Of a DNA stretch of 64,000 nucleotides, positions 7,846-16,181 are shown one piece after another. Below the pieces are notes generated by a model. It was not told the origin of the DNA. It was given only the letters and a program-made list of their open reading frames with translations, and did no database searches. Source of the DNA: Bacillota bacterium (lineage in GTDB: Bacteria; Bacillota_I; Bacilli_A; RF39; UBA660); contig SVAM01000001.1 of assembly GCA_015059425.1 (NCBI GenBank), forward strand, positions 92,027-156,026, given 5' to 3'. Numbering within the stretch: the stretch's first letter is position 1; every line of letters begins with the position of its first letter. The position numbers were made by a program, and so were the translations under genes.

Positions 7846-8695
7846 AATTATTTTCATCTTTTAATGTATTTATTTCATCAAGTGATAAGCCTGTTGCTTT
7901 AGAAATATCTTTGTCCTTCATATCCATTGCTAATAAATTTTTAGCAATTTCAATATTTCGATTATATGTTCCTTGTTCAATACCATCTTCTTCTGCAGAT
8001 TTTTTAATGAATTCATCACGATTAAAGAAATCATTAACCCATTCATTCTTCGAAAATCGTTTCATTTCATCATAAATTTCTTCCATTATCTTATCACCCT
8101 TTATCGCTTCACACATTTCTTTATCAGTAGTAGCATTAAACATTAGTTGCCATTTTTTTAATCTTATATTTTTATTGTAACTTTCATCATTATTTGTGTC
8201 AAGGTCAAATATATATATTTGAAATAAATCTGGTAATATTTGATCACTAGGTTCTTCTTTATTTATAACTAAATATTCACTTTTCAACTCTTTTGTTTTA
8301 TGTAATTTATTATTTTTAACAATATTTATTTGACTTATTTTCTTTATAGAATCATATTCGTCACCCGCTTTAAGTTCTTTTCTAAAATAATTAGTAATAT
8401 AAACAAAACTTTTAATTTCTGCAATTCTTCCATATTTTGAGTAGAATTCTAAATTAATCATGTCACCATTAATTAATTTAACTAATACATCTAATTCTAA
8501 ACCTTTATCATGAATATTATATTTATCTAAAACTAAACTGTTTAAAATATCTAATTCACTTAATGAACCATTTTCTAAATCAAAAAAATCTTCTAAAAAA
8601 TAAGATAAAAATTTTGCTCTACCTTGATAACCAAAAATATGCTTTGCCATAATATCATTATAAAGTGGATAAAATAAAACTTGTTCTTGTGTCAT
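7844..8695 (-). CDS. Rpn-family PD-(D/E)XK nuclease (recombination-promoting nuclease / transposase-like)
   Basis: The 283-residue protein resembles the PDDEXK_2/Rpn family: an opening DIMAKHIFGYQGRAKFLSYF, then ELDVLVKLINGDMINLEFYS, where the Asp and Glu of the nuclease core are visible, and a C-terminal helical tail with an EDGIEQGTYNRN linker, common in this family. Rpn proteins are DNA endonucleases that promote RecA-independent recombination and are abundant as scattered, lineage-variable genes. The start at 8695 has an AGGAG ribosome site. Its position, splitting recO from yqzL and flanked by hairpin repeats, marks it as an accessory insertion. Confidence 0.82.
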   Translation of the reverse strand: MTQEQVLFYPLYNDIMAKHIFGYQGRAKFLSYFLEDFFDLENGSLSELDILNSLVLDKYNIHDKGLELDVLVKLINGDMINLEFYSKYGRIAEIKSFVYITNYFRKELKAGDEYDSIKKISQINIVKNNKLHKTKELKSEYLVINKEEPSDQILPDLFQIYIFDLDTNNDESYNKNIRLKKWQLMFNATTDKEMCEAIKGDKIMEEIYDEMKRFSKNEWVNDFFNRDEFIKKSAEEDGIEQGTYNRNIEIAKNLLAMDMKDKDISKATGLSLDEINTLKDENN

Positions 8696-8766
8696 TTCTT
8701 CTCCTTTCTAAAAAAGACTTAGTCTTTTCTATGTAAGTATAAATAAATTTATTTAAAAAAGAAAAT

Positions 8767-8860
8767 ACAGATTTTTATAAATCTGTAGCTAGTTTGTTAC
8801 AAAAATCACTAAAATAGTGTTGCATATGTTACAATTTAATACAGATTTATTAAAATCTGT
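8767..8860. repeat. paired hairpins with the same arms (ACAGATTT/AAATCTGT)
   Basis: Two 20-base hairpins, 8767-8786 and 8841-8860, share identical eight-base arms and differ only in the loop. A smaller hairpin (CACTA/TAGTG) lies between them. The unit sits upstream of the Rpn-type gene and may be part of its control region or of an inserted element. Confidence 0.55.
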
Positions 8861-8876
8861 AAAATTTTACTTTTTT

Positions 8877-8905
8877 AAAAACTTTACACATTTTGCGTAA
8901 AGTTT
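8877..8905. terminator. terminator after yqzL
   Basis: Ten-base-pair stem AAAACTTTAC/GTAAAGTTTT with a nine-base loop and T runs on the minus side, just downstream of the yqzL stop. Confidence 0.7.
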
Positions 8906-8925
8906 TACTGTTTTAAACTTATATA

Positions 8926-9018
8926 TTATTTTTCTTCTTTTTCTATTCTTTTATATTCTAAATAATCTTCTATTTTACCTGATTTTTGAAATATCTTCCA
9001 AGCTTCCTTTTTATTCAT
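8926..9018 (-). CDS. yqzL: YqzL family protein (30 aa)
   Basis: A 30-residue reading frame, MNKKEAWKIFQKSGKIEDYL followed by a charged tail. The aromatic-G-x-I-xx-YL pattern (W..F..SGKIEDYLEYK) matches the YqzL family, which in Bacillus lies between era and recO. Here it follows era by 51 bases in the same orientation, with a GGTGA ribosome site before the ATG at 9018. No function is established for the family. The conserved place in the operon is the main support. Confidence 0.82.
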   Translation of the reverse strand: MNKKEAWKIFQKSGKIEDYLEYKRIEKEEK

Positions 9019-9069
9019 ACTTATCACCTTTCTATTTTAATTATGTAATAAGCAGGAAGTTTTTATTCA

Positions 9070-9951
9070 TTAATAATCCAAAAAACCTAATTCTTTTATA
9101 TAACGTTCTTTATCTTTCCAGTTAGCAACTGTTTTTACATATAGTTCTAAATAAACTTTTTTATTATACATACCTTCTAATTCTTTACGAGCTAGAGTAC
9201 CAATTTCTTTTAATCTGTCACCTTTTTTACCAATAACTATTTTCTTTATTGAATCTCTATCTACTATTATATCAACATGTACTTCAATTAAATCTTTTTT
9301 TTCTTCATAAAATACTGTATGACAAGTTAGGCTATGAGGTATTTCATCCACTGTAACATCAAATAATTTTTCTCTTACTATTTCACTAATCATAAAATAC
9401 TTACTATTACTAGTTTTCATATCTTCTGGAAAATATCTTACTTCATCTGTTAAATATTTTTTAATAACTTCAATTAATCTATCAGTATTATCACGTTCTA
9501 AAGCGGATATTGGTACTATTTCAGCGAATGGATATAAATCTTTATATTCATTTATGTTGTACATTATTTCTTCGTTTGTAATTTTATCTATTTTATTTAA
9601 TACTAAAATTACTGGTGATTCAGTCTTCTTTAAAACTTCTAAAATAAACTTATCACCTTTTCCTAATCCAGTTGAAGCATCAACAACAAATATTATTACA
9701 TCAATATCTTTTACTAATGATATAGCTTGTTTATTAGTTACTTTACCTAATTTATTTATCGGTCTTATAATACCTGGAGTGTCCATAAATACTATTTGAT
9801 AATTAGGTTCATTATATATACATTGTATAATATTTCTAGTTGTTCCTGCTACTTTAGAAGTAATAGCAACTTTTTCGTTAATAAGAGCATTTAATAAAGT
9901 GGACTTACCTACATTAGGCCTTCCAATTAAACTAACAAAACCACTTTTCAT
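9070..9951 (-). CDS. era: GTPase Era
   Basis: Era binds the 3' end of 16S rRNA and couples 30S maturation to GTP hydrolysis. The 293-residue protein shows G1 GRPNVGKST (residues 10-18), G3 DTPG (57-60) and G4 NKID (119-122), and then a KH RNA-binding domain with the GKKGDRLKEIG loop near residue 240. Length is normal. It follows dgkA by 13 bases and precedes yqzL, the standard Bacillota order, with an AGGAGG-like ribosome site. Confidence 0.96.
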   Translation of the reverse strand: MKSGFVSLIGRPNVGKSTLLNALINEKVAITSKVAGTTRNIIQCIYNEPNYQIVFMDTPGIIRPINKLGKVTNKQAISLVKDIDVIIFVVDASTGLGKGDKFILEVLKKTESPVILVLNKIDKITNEEIMYNINEYKDLYPFAEIVPISALERDNTDRLIEVIKKYLTDEVRYFPEDMKTSNSKYFMISEIVREKLFDVTVDEIPHSLTCHTVFYEEKKDLIEVHVDIIVDRDSIKKIVIGKKGDRLKEIGTLARKELEGMYNKKVYLELYVKTVANWKDKERYIKELGFLDY

Positions 9952-9964
9952 AAATAAACCCTCC

Positions 9965-10399
9965 TTATATTATACCAAATAAAATTTTTATATATGGTCC
10001 AAATACAAATAAACTTATTATTACTGATACTAATGACATAACAAATGTAGCTGCAGAACCACAATCTTTGGCAATTTTAGCTAAAGGATGAATCTTACTA
10101 GTAGTTAAATCTACTGCCGCTTCTATTGCTGTATTAATTAGTTCTAAAGCTAGTGTTATGCCTAAAGCAATAAAAATTATTGCCCATTCAGATAATTTAA
10201 TTTTTAATGCTATACCCAATATTATTGCAATACCAGTAAAAAATGCATGTATCCAAAAACTTTGTTCATAACGATATGCATATGTTAAACCATTCATTGA
10301 ATATTTAAAACTATTTAATATTCTTTTATAACCATATACTTTTATACCTTCGCGGTTAAATTCTTCACCTTCATCTTTAACGCTTAATATTTTCTTCAT
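9965..10399 (-). CDS. dgkA: undecaprenol/diacylglycerol kinase (DgkA family)
   Basis: Gram-positive DgkA proteins phosphorylate undecaprenol to regenerate the cell-wall lipid carrier. The 144-residue protein has a cytoplasmic lead (residues 1-45), three membrane helices, and the conserved ELINTAIEAAVD motif (near residues 85-96) that carries the catalytic Glu. It overlaps the end of ybeY by 23 bases, with an AGGAG ribosome site inside ybeY, so translation is coupled. Era follows. Confidence 0.9.
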   Translation of the reverse strand: MKKILSVKDEGEEFNREGIKVYGYKRILNSFKYSMNGLTYAYRYEQSFWIHAFFTGIAIILGIALKIKLSEWAIIFIALGITLALELINTAIEAAVDLTTSKIHPLAKIAKDCGSAATFVMSLVSVIISLFVFGPYIKILFGII

Positions 10400-10823
10400 C
10401 TAAAATCATCTCCTGTAAATTAAACATTACTTCTTCATCTTCTTTTTTCATATGATCGTATCCTAGTAAATGAAGTAGACCATGTACAACTAAAAAAGAT
10501 AATTCTCTTTTAACACTATGGCCATAACTTTCTGCTTGTTCAAGCATTCTAGGTATACATATATATATATCACCTAAAACCCTTATATCATTATACACCA
10601 AATCATGATTATCTTCAAATGCAAATGATATAACATCAGTAATTTTATCAATTCCACGATATTCTTTATTTATTCTTTGTATTTCAGCATTATCTACAAA
10701 AATTATAGAAAAATATGAATTCTTAACTTTTTCATGTTTTAAAGTTCTTTTAATAACTTTTTTTAAGTACTTATATTTAAAATTAACGTTATAATTATCA
10801 TTTATTTCATACTTACATTTCAT
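10377..10823 (-). CDS. ybeY: endoribonuclease YbeY
   Basis: YbeY is a zinc-dependent RNase that acts in 16S rRNA maturation and ribosome quality control. The 148-residue protein carries the metal motif HGLLHLLGYDH at residues 114-124 and the preceding TDVISFAFE and LGDIYI segments of the family. Start at 10823 overlaps the upstream VanZ-like gene by four bases (ATGA-type), and the end overlaps dgkA, so the three are translationally linked. Confidence 0.95.
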   Translation of the reverse strand: MKCKYEINDNYNVNFKYKYLKKVIKRTLKHEKVKNSYFSIIFVDNAEIQRINKEYRGIDKITDVISFAFEDNHDLVYNDIRVLGDIYICIPRMLEQAESYGHSVKRELSFLVVHGLLHLLGYDHMKKEDEEVMFNLQEMILDEENIKR

Positions 10824-11455
10824 ATTATATTTACCCCCATTATACTTAATAAATATAAAACTAAAAAACCTAAAATTATAAAACTTATTATATTATAAAT
10901 TAAATCACTCTTAAGTACTCCTGGCAAAAACTTTTTTATAGCATTAAAAGATACATATAATAAAAAACCTATTATAGCCCCAACAGTATTTAATAAAATA
11001 TCATCTATATCAAAACTTCTTCCAATACATAATTGAACAAATTCGATTGTAGCACTAGACACTGCACTAACAAGTAGTATTGGTAATAATCTTTTTGGTT
11101 TAATATAATTAGATATAAAATAACCAAAAGGTATAAATATTGCAATATTACCTACTACATTAAAGTAAAAATTCATGCTTCCAATGTCATATCTAAATAT
11201 TTCTGTAAAGGGAACTAAGTTATATCCACTTATGTTATTAATCTCTGTTCTAGTTAATAATTCATACAATAATAAAATATATATTACAAATAAAAGATTA
11301 GCAAATTCTTTATGAAATATTAACTTTTCATTACTTGATTTTATTGCTGCGATACGTACACAAGCTATAATTACTAAAAATATTGTTAACATTGGCCATA
11401 TATTATTAATTGAGTCTGTTATTATATTTATTACTTTTGATATCACTAGTACCAC
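10820..11455 (-). CDS. VanZ-like membrane protein
   Basis: The protein is very hydrophobic with five or so predicted membrane helices. The central segment YNLVPFTEIFRYDIG and the later FIPFGYFISN, EFVQL and DIDDILLNTVGAIIGFLLY segments are hallmarks of the VanZ-like family. Function of most members is unknown; VanZ itself gives low-level teicoplanin resistance. The start is uncertain: the frame opens at a GTG (11455) overlapping yqfD by 50 bases with a weak ribosome site, while an ATG at 11392 lies after the yqfD stop but truncates the first helix. In this locus many Bacilli have phoH and yqfF instead. Confidence 0.8.
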   Translation of the reverse strand: MVLVISKVINIITDSINNIWPMLTIFLVIIACVRIAAIKSSNEKLIFHKEFANLLFVIYILLLYELLTRTEINNISGYNLVPFTEIFRYDIGSMNFYFNVVGNIAIFIPFGYFISNYIKPKRLLPILLVSAVSSATIEFVQLCIGRSFDIDDILLNTVGAIIGFLLYVSFNAIKKFLPGVLKSDLIYNIISFIILGFLVLYLLSIMGVNII

Positions 11456-12593
11456 TATCCGTTTCTATATCATAATATTTTACAACACCGATTTGTTCTT
11501 TTAGAGCTATAAACATTTCTATATCTAAATTACCATTATTTATATTTTTTTTCAATACTTTTTCATTAATTATATCTTCTTCTTGTATACCTTTTAATAT
11601 TAATTTTTCATGAATAATATTAGTTATTTTTTTTAATGCTTCTACCTCAGTATAGTTCTTAGCTATTTTTTTTACTTCATATTCTTTTTGAATATAAAAA
11701 TTCATTCCAAATATGCTAAATAACTTAATATTTTTAACTTTTTTTTCATTTATTCTACTTTTTAATATTACATACTCATCATTTTTAGTTTTAACCATAA
11801 AATTATATCGCATTTTATTTGTACTTATTTCTTCAGTATATGATAGAGGTATGCTAGCATTTGCTGTATACCAAACTTCTGCATGTACTAATCCTTCAGC
11901 ACATACATTATTTTTAACTTCTTCGTTTAGTTTAATCATACCATTTATTAATATATCATTTTTTTTCACATATTGATTTAATTTTACTTCAGCGACGCCT
12001 CTTTCTGTAAAGATACTTTTTATTATTCCTGATCTTTTTGCAACTATATGACACGTATTATATTTTTTTTCATTTTCTGTTATAATTCTTTCTTCAACTC
12101 TCACATTTATGATCATACCATCTACATCTATTTCTAACCATTCTATTTTATCTTTATTTTTTTCTTTTATATCTTCGATAATCTCTTCATATTTATCATA
12201 ACTTTTTTTGAAAGTCATATTTTCTACACCATGTTCTTTTAATGCGTCATATAATAATTCTCTTATTTCTTTACTTTCATGAATAACATTTACCTTAACT
12301 ATAACATTAGTTAATATTAAAAATACTATAACGCTAAAAATTATACCTATAATAAATAGCATATTTTTTCTTATTTCATTTCTTAATTTATATATTCCTG
12401 TATCATCGATAAACTCTATTTTATAACTTACTAAATATTTTTTTATTCTTTTTATATCAGTATTAATAATTTCAAATACTAAATATTTATCTTCGTATTT
12501 AATATTTTTTATGCTTACATTTATTTTATTTAATTTTAACAACAATTTATTTTTTTTATTGGTTTTTATGCGTACTAATACAAAATGATTCAT
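11406..12593 (-). CDS. yqfD: sporulation protein YqfD
   Basis: YqfD belongs to the stage IV sporulation protein family needed for spore development in Bacillus. The 395-residue protein has an N-terminal soluble region, a membrane segment near residues 80-100 (LFIIGIIFSVIVFLIL), and a large outer domain with the WLEIDVDGMIINVRVEER segment, matching family organisation. It overlaps yqfC by four bases, the conserved yqfC-yqfD arrangement. Its presence with a sigK-like gene supports a sporulating ancestry or lifestyle. Confidence 0.85.
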   Translation of the reverse strand: MNHFVLVRIKTNKKNKLLLKLNKINVSIKNIKYEDKYLVFEIINTDIKRIKKYLVSYKIEFIDDTGIYKLRNEIRKNMLFIIGIIFSVIVFLILTNVIVKVNVIHESKEIRELLYDALKEHGVENMTFKKSYDKYEEIIEDIKEKNKDKIEWLEIDVDGMIINVRVEERIITENEKKYNTCHIVAKRSGIIKSIFTERGVAEVKLNQYVKKNDILINGMIKLNEEVKNNVCAEGLVHAEVWYTANASIPLSYTEEISTNKMRYNFMVKTKNDEYVILKSRINEKKVKNIKLFSIFGMNFYIQKEYEVKKIAKNYTEVEALKKITNIIHEKLILKGIQEEDIINEKVLKKNINNGNLDIEMFIALKEQIGVVKYYDIETDSGTSDIKSNKYNNRLN

Positions 12594-12832
12594 CTTATAA
12601 ACCTCACATTATTTATTATTCCTTTTATTAATATTTCATGATTATCCATGGAAGATACTATTAAATCTTTGCCTTCTATTTCTAAACTAAATTCTTTTAA
12701 TTTTAATTTTATTAATTTATCACTTAAATGTATTAAAGATTCATAATAGTATACATGTAAATTATTATCAAATATATCTATGTAATAATCTTGATCTAAT
12801 AAAAAGTTTTTTAGGTTTTTTACGATACGCAT
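12590..12832 (-). CDS. yqfC: YqfC family sporulation-associated protein
   Basis: Eighty residues, matching the small YqfC family in size, context and pattern: a basic N-terminus, then beta-rich segments such as YIDIFDNNLHVYYYESL and ending with an IKGIINNVRF-like strand. It sits directly upstream of yqfD with a four-base overlap, as in spore-forming Bacillota, where it is expressed in the mother cell. The start ATG at 12832 has a GGTGAT ribosome site. Confidence 0.82.
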   Translation of the reverse strand: MRIVKNLKNFLLDQDYYIDIFDNNLHVYYYESLIHLSDKLIKLKLKEFSLEIEGKDLIVSSMDNHEILIKGIINNVRFIR

Positions 12833-12880
12833 ATAATCACCTGTATAATTTTATGTTTTATATTTCTATAAAATAGCAAA

Positions 12881-12911
12881 AAAACTGAAAATATATTTAA
12901 TTCTCAGTTTT
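12881..12911 (-). terminator. terminator of the phase-variable surface protein gene
   Basis: Eight-base-pair stem AAAACTGA/TCAGTTTT with a 15-base loop and T-rich flanks, about 20 bases downstream of the stop at 12930. Confidence 0.7.
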
Positions 12912-12929
12912 AAGTTTTATTAGTTTTAA

Positions 12930-14696
12930 CTAATTTGATATAACTTCATATGGACTATCAATAGTTCCTAAACCAGTTAATGTTACAGTTGGACTTAAGT
13001 TGATAACTGGACGAACACCTACAATTTCATCTTCTAATGCCCAATTAGTCGACTCACCTAATGTTACAATAAAATCACTCAACACACCATTCAAACTCAC
13101 ATTAAACACATTTGAGGCACCTCCGTGTTCAGAATAGAAAGCAGGCGAAATAGTCCAATAACCATTTCCTGTGTATAAGTAATAGTTTTTATTTATATCA
13201 CTACCATCTGATTTATAAGTTACCCCACCTGCATATGCTACTTCATCTGCTGTTATCAATCCTATTGGATAAGTTAAAGTTTTATTACCAATACTAGAAC
13301 TACTTACTGTATATAAATCTCTACTATCTGGACATCCAAATGTTGGAGTTGGATAATTAGATAAGTTTAATCTTGTTAATGCTCCATAATCATAGTGTTC
13401 ATAACCTTCTATGCAATTACCTTCTTCATCTTCTACATCGCATACACCAAAAGATATTGTATAATTCCTGTCGCTGCAAAAACCAGATTCTGTATCTATG
13501 TTGGCCTCAAATTCTGTATTTAAAATGTTATTTCTATACCATTCTTCTAATTCACTTTTTATATCGCTATTTAAACTATTTCCGTGTATTTCTGCACCAC
13601 TATACATAAAGCCTACATGTTCATATCCACCGCCATTAGCATTAAAAGAACTAGTTCCTATATGAGTATAAGGCTTTTCGTTTACAGAATCATCATACCC
13701 ATTCGCAAGTACACTTTCTTTACCAGCCGCATCTACTTCTGATACTTTTCCACTATATATCATTCTTATTGAGCCATTTTCATTTATTCTTATTATTCGC
13801 CAATAGAATCCTGCAAATTTTACATAGTTATCTTTTGGGGCTCCTCTAAAGTAATATGTTACATTATCATTATTTTCTGATAATAATGTCGCTCTTACTT
13901 TTGGTGTTGTAGAGTTTGTTAATTCTGTTGTTGTTTCTTCCACTACCTCTTTATATATTACTCCTGTTATTTCTTCTGTTGCTACTTCACTAAAATCTGT
14001 TTCTGTTCTTATTTCATTCATATTTGCTAGTATTATATCTTTAGGAGTTATTGCAGTTTCTAATGCTTGTTCTACTGTTACTGTTCCCTCAAATTTTCCA
14101 CCTTCCACTTGCTCTTGTTCTTCTTCTGTATTTGGGAATTCTAATACTACATAATAATAAGTTTCTGTTCCATTACTTGTTGCTGTTATACTTTCTTGAT
14201 TTTTTAATATTATTTTTGATGTTGAATTAGTTTTTGATATTGTTCCACTTGATACTGCTTCACCTAATGCACTTTCATTTGCCATTGTACATTCTTCATA
14301 ATATCTTATTTCTCCTATTAGATAATCTTCTTTTGCTGTACATGTCATACTTACTTCTTTTTCACTATCTACTTTATATACTGTGTAATTTAGTGCACTT
14401 GATAATGTATTTGTTCCATTCCATATTAAATCATAATATATTTCTTTGTCATCCCCTGTTGCTGTTAATTTAATGCTTGATATATTCTTATGTCCTGGTA
14501 ATATATCTGTATCATTAAATTCTAAATTACCAGTAATTTCTACTGTTACATCATTTATTTCTTTAGTTATGGCATTTACACTTGACCCACTTCCTGTAAA
14601 GTTAACTCGCATAACATAGTATGCAAAAGTTACACCAATTGTTAGTAATAAAATTGTTGTTATTATGGCTAATGATATTTTATACTTGTTTTTCAT
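12930..14696 (-). CDS. large exported surface protein (family A), behind a poly-G tract
   Basis: The 588-residue protein starts with a basic segment and one hydrophobic helix, MKNKYKISLAIITTILLLTI then GVTFAYYV, a signal or anchor resembling the TasA/SipW-type leader. A beta-rich region of about 190 residues follows. The C-terminal ~280 residues are shared with two other proteins here (24.7 and 26.8 kb): motifs DNYVKFAGFYWRIIRINENG, LANGYDDS, LITADEVAYAGG, YWTISP, VRPVINLS and a GTIDSPYEV ending. No LPXTG sorting motif. Ribosome site GGAGGTG. Expression probably depends on the upstream leader ORF and its G tract. Adhesin or surface-layer roles are guesses. Confidence 0.85.
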   Translation of the reverse strand: MKNKYKISLAIITTILLLTIGVTFAYYVMRVNFTGSGSSVNAITKEINDVTVEITGNLEFNDTDILPGHKNISSIKLTATGDDKEIYYDLIWNGTNTLSSALNYTVYKVDSEKEVSMTCTAKEDYLIGEIRYYEECTMANESALGEAVSSGTISKTNSTSKIILKNQESITATSNGTETYYYVVLEFPNTEEEQEQVEGGKFEGTVTVEQALETAITPKDIILANMNEIRTETDFSEVATEEITGVIYKEVVEETTTELTNSTTPKVRATLLSENNDNVTYYFRGAPKDNYVKFAGFYWRIIRINENGSIRMIYSGKVSEVDAAGKESVLANGYDDSVNEKPYTHIGTSSFNANGGGYEHVGFMYSGAEIHGNSLNSDIKSELEEWYRNNILNTEFEANIDTESGFCSDRNYTISFGVCDVEDEEGNCIEGYEHYDYGALTRLNLSNYPTPTFGCPDSRDLYTVSSSSIGNKTLTYPIGLITADEVAYAGGVTYKSDGSDINKNYYLYTGNGYWTISPAFYSEHGGASNVFNVSLNGVLSDFIVTLGESTNWALEDEIVGVRPVINLSPTVTLTGLGTIDSPYEVISN

Positions 14697-14762
14697 TTTG
14701 TCACCTCCATTTCTAAAGGTAACTTAAAGCTATTTTGCCTTGATACTACTTGAGTTTTTAAC

Positions 14763-14828
14763 TTAAATAGCCCCCCCCCCAGTAGCATTTTTGGCAACTG
14801 TTGGGAAGTTCTTAAATAATTCTTTCAT
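14763..14828 (-). CDS. short leader ORF containing the G tract
   Basis: ATG at 14828, with an AAGGAAG ribosome site seven bases upstream, opens MKELFKNFPTVAKNATGGG; with ten G the frame ends after Ala-Ile at TAA (14765-14763), 21 codons. Removing one G (or adding two) would let the frame run on 25 codons and stop at a TGA that overlaps the ATG of the surface protein gene as ATGA. Adding one G gives an early stop. Only the coding potential and ribosome site are seen; expression is inferred. Confidence 0.6.
   Translation of the reverse strand: MKELFKNFPTVAKNATGGGAI
14771..14780. repeat. homopolymeric tract, ten C (ten G on the coding strand)
   Basis: Ten consecutive C in an otherwise very AT-rich genome. 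It lies 75-84 bases upstream of the surface protein start and inside the leader ORF. Such tracts are prone to slipped-strand length change. Confidence 0.95.
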
Positions 14829-14856
14829 TTCTCTACTTCCTTCCTATGATATTTAA

Positions 14857-14885
14857 AATATACCATATATTAAACTTTTTGTCTA
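14857..14885 (-). promoter_or_regulatory. promoter of the leader ORF and surface protein gene
   Basis: TAGACA (14885-14880), 17-base spacer, TATATT (14862-14857) with an extended TG. It places the start of transcription near 14850, some 20 bases before the leader ORF. Confidence 0.6.
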
Positions 14886-14898
14886 TGCCAAAACATTT

Positions 14899-14925
14899 AA
14901 AAAACAGATATTTTTACATATCTAT
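14899..14925 (-). terminator. terminator of the 400-aa helical protein gene
   Basis: Stem AGATAT/ATATCT extended by neighbouring A-T pairs, with six T on the minus strand. It overlaps the stop at 14922. Confidence 0.6.
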
Positions 14926-16124
14926 TTAATTTTTAAACTTCTATTCATTTTTTTATCATCATTTAAATATTCTTTTATTTTATTTACTATTTTACTATCA
15001 AATAAATGCTCATGGTGATATCTAAATATGAAATTAATTGTTTCTAATAGATTAATAGAATTTATTAAATATAGTTCTTTCATTAAATTCAAATAATATT
15101 TAGAATCTTTATTTTTAATTAATTTATCTAGTGTATAACTTATAAATCTTCCATTTAATGAAGATAGTAAATACACATTTTTAGTAAAATTATCTTCTTC
15201 TAATATAGAATCTATAGCTTTATAAGTCATTACTGAATCAGTTGTAACTGCTAATGCAAAGATTTTTGTTTTATCATTTTCTTCTATAGCTTGTGTTATT
15301 AATTCATTTTGCTTTTCTTCTTCAATTAAATTCGTTAGTTTAGTTATTACATTAATATCATTTAAATTAATAATGTCATCAATTAAATTAGTGTAGTCTG
15401 GATTAATTTTATAAAGCATTAATAATAATTCACTTTGTACTTTTTTATTTTCTATCTCTTTAGTAATTGATATAATTTCGTTATAATACTCTTTTTTTTC
15501 TTTAAATTTTGAAGCAAGCTCCCATATTGTTTCATAAGTAAAGTCTTTTTTAGTTAAATATTTTTTAATAAATTCTTTAGCTTGTTTTACATCTAAAATA
15601 TTTATGTATTTGATTACATAATAGTTACTATTAAATTCAATTATTTTATTTTCAAATTCTTCATTCCTAAAACTATTCAATTTCATTAAAATTAAATGGT
15701 CTCCATTTAATTTTAATCTCAAAAAATAATTTTTAATTATTTTAATTTTATCTTTGTATTTTTCTGGATTTTTATCTGCAATTTGTGCTAATGTTATTAA
15801 CATATTATCATTTTTTGTTAATAAAGCTATATCAAAAAATTCTTCAAAATATTTTATATAATATTTTGAATATGCTAGACTGGTCCTTCTTTCAATATGA
15901 TGTTTAATAATTACTTTTCTTTGTTCTTTATTTGCTTTATCTAAAAGTAAAAATAAAGTTGTACTATAGTATCCATGCTTCATGTAATCTATCAATGGTC
16001 CTATGTCTTTTTCGCTAATTAATTGCATTACTTCATCATAATTATATTTTAAACCATCAACAATATAATCATATTCTCCCAATAATAAGTATTTTTTTAT
16101 TCTTAATTTATATAATATATCCAT
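14922..16124 (-). CDS. long alpha-helical protein of unknown function (400 aa)
   Basis: I cannot assign a family. The sequence is Leu/Ile/Lys/Asn-rich and looks like a solenoid of helices, without membrane segments. The C-terminal part (LNGRFISYTLDKLIKNKDSK and what follows) resembles the corresponding region of the two proteins that flank parE (LDERYVKYVLEKI and LDKRYVLFIIDKI), so it is a probable distant paralogue of that family. The gene stands alone between a terminator and pgsA. The start at 16124 lies after GAAAGGATATGAACT, a usable ribosome site. Confidence 0.78.
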   Translation of the reverse strand: MDILYKLRIKKYLLLGEYDYIVDGLKYNYDEVMQLISEKDIGPLIDYMKHGYYSTTLFLLLDKANKEQRKVIIKHHIERRTSLAYSKYYIKYFEEFFDIALLTKNDNMLITLAQIADKNPEKYKDKIKIIKNYFLRLKLNGDHLILMKLNSFRNEEFENKIIEFNSNYYVIKYINILDVKQAKEFIKKYLTKKDFTYETIWELASKFKEKKEYYNEIISITKEIENKKVQSELLLMLYKINPDYTNLIDDIINLNDINVITKLTNLIEEEKQNELITQAIEENDKTKIFALAVTTDSVMTYKAIDSILEEDNFTKNVYLLSSLNGRFISYTLDKLIKNKDSKYYLNLMKELYLINSINLLETINFIFRYHHEHLFDSKIVNKIKEYLNDDKKMNRSLKIK

Positions 16125-16181
16125 AGTTCATATCCTTTCATTAAGTATGTTTATTATATAAAAAAAATTGACATACGTCAA

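Noticed and set aside
7844-8695. Complete insertion sequence around the Rpn-type gene
   Set aside because: No terminal inverted repeats or target duplication could be defined; Rpn-family genes are usually not in classical insertion sequences.
8767-8905. CRISPR array or tandem repeat array
   Set aside because: Only two hairpins with equal arms and one terminator; no regular repeat-spacer pattern or cas genes.
14771-14780. C tract as a sequencing gap or padding
   Set aside because: The tract sits inside a consistent leader ORF with promoter and ribosome site and the flanks are normal sequence, so it is treated as real; exact length may still be uncertain.
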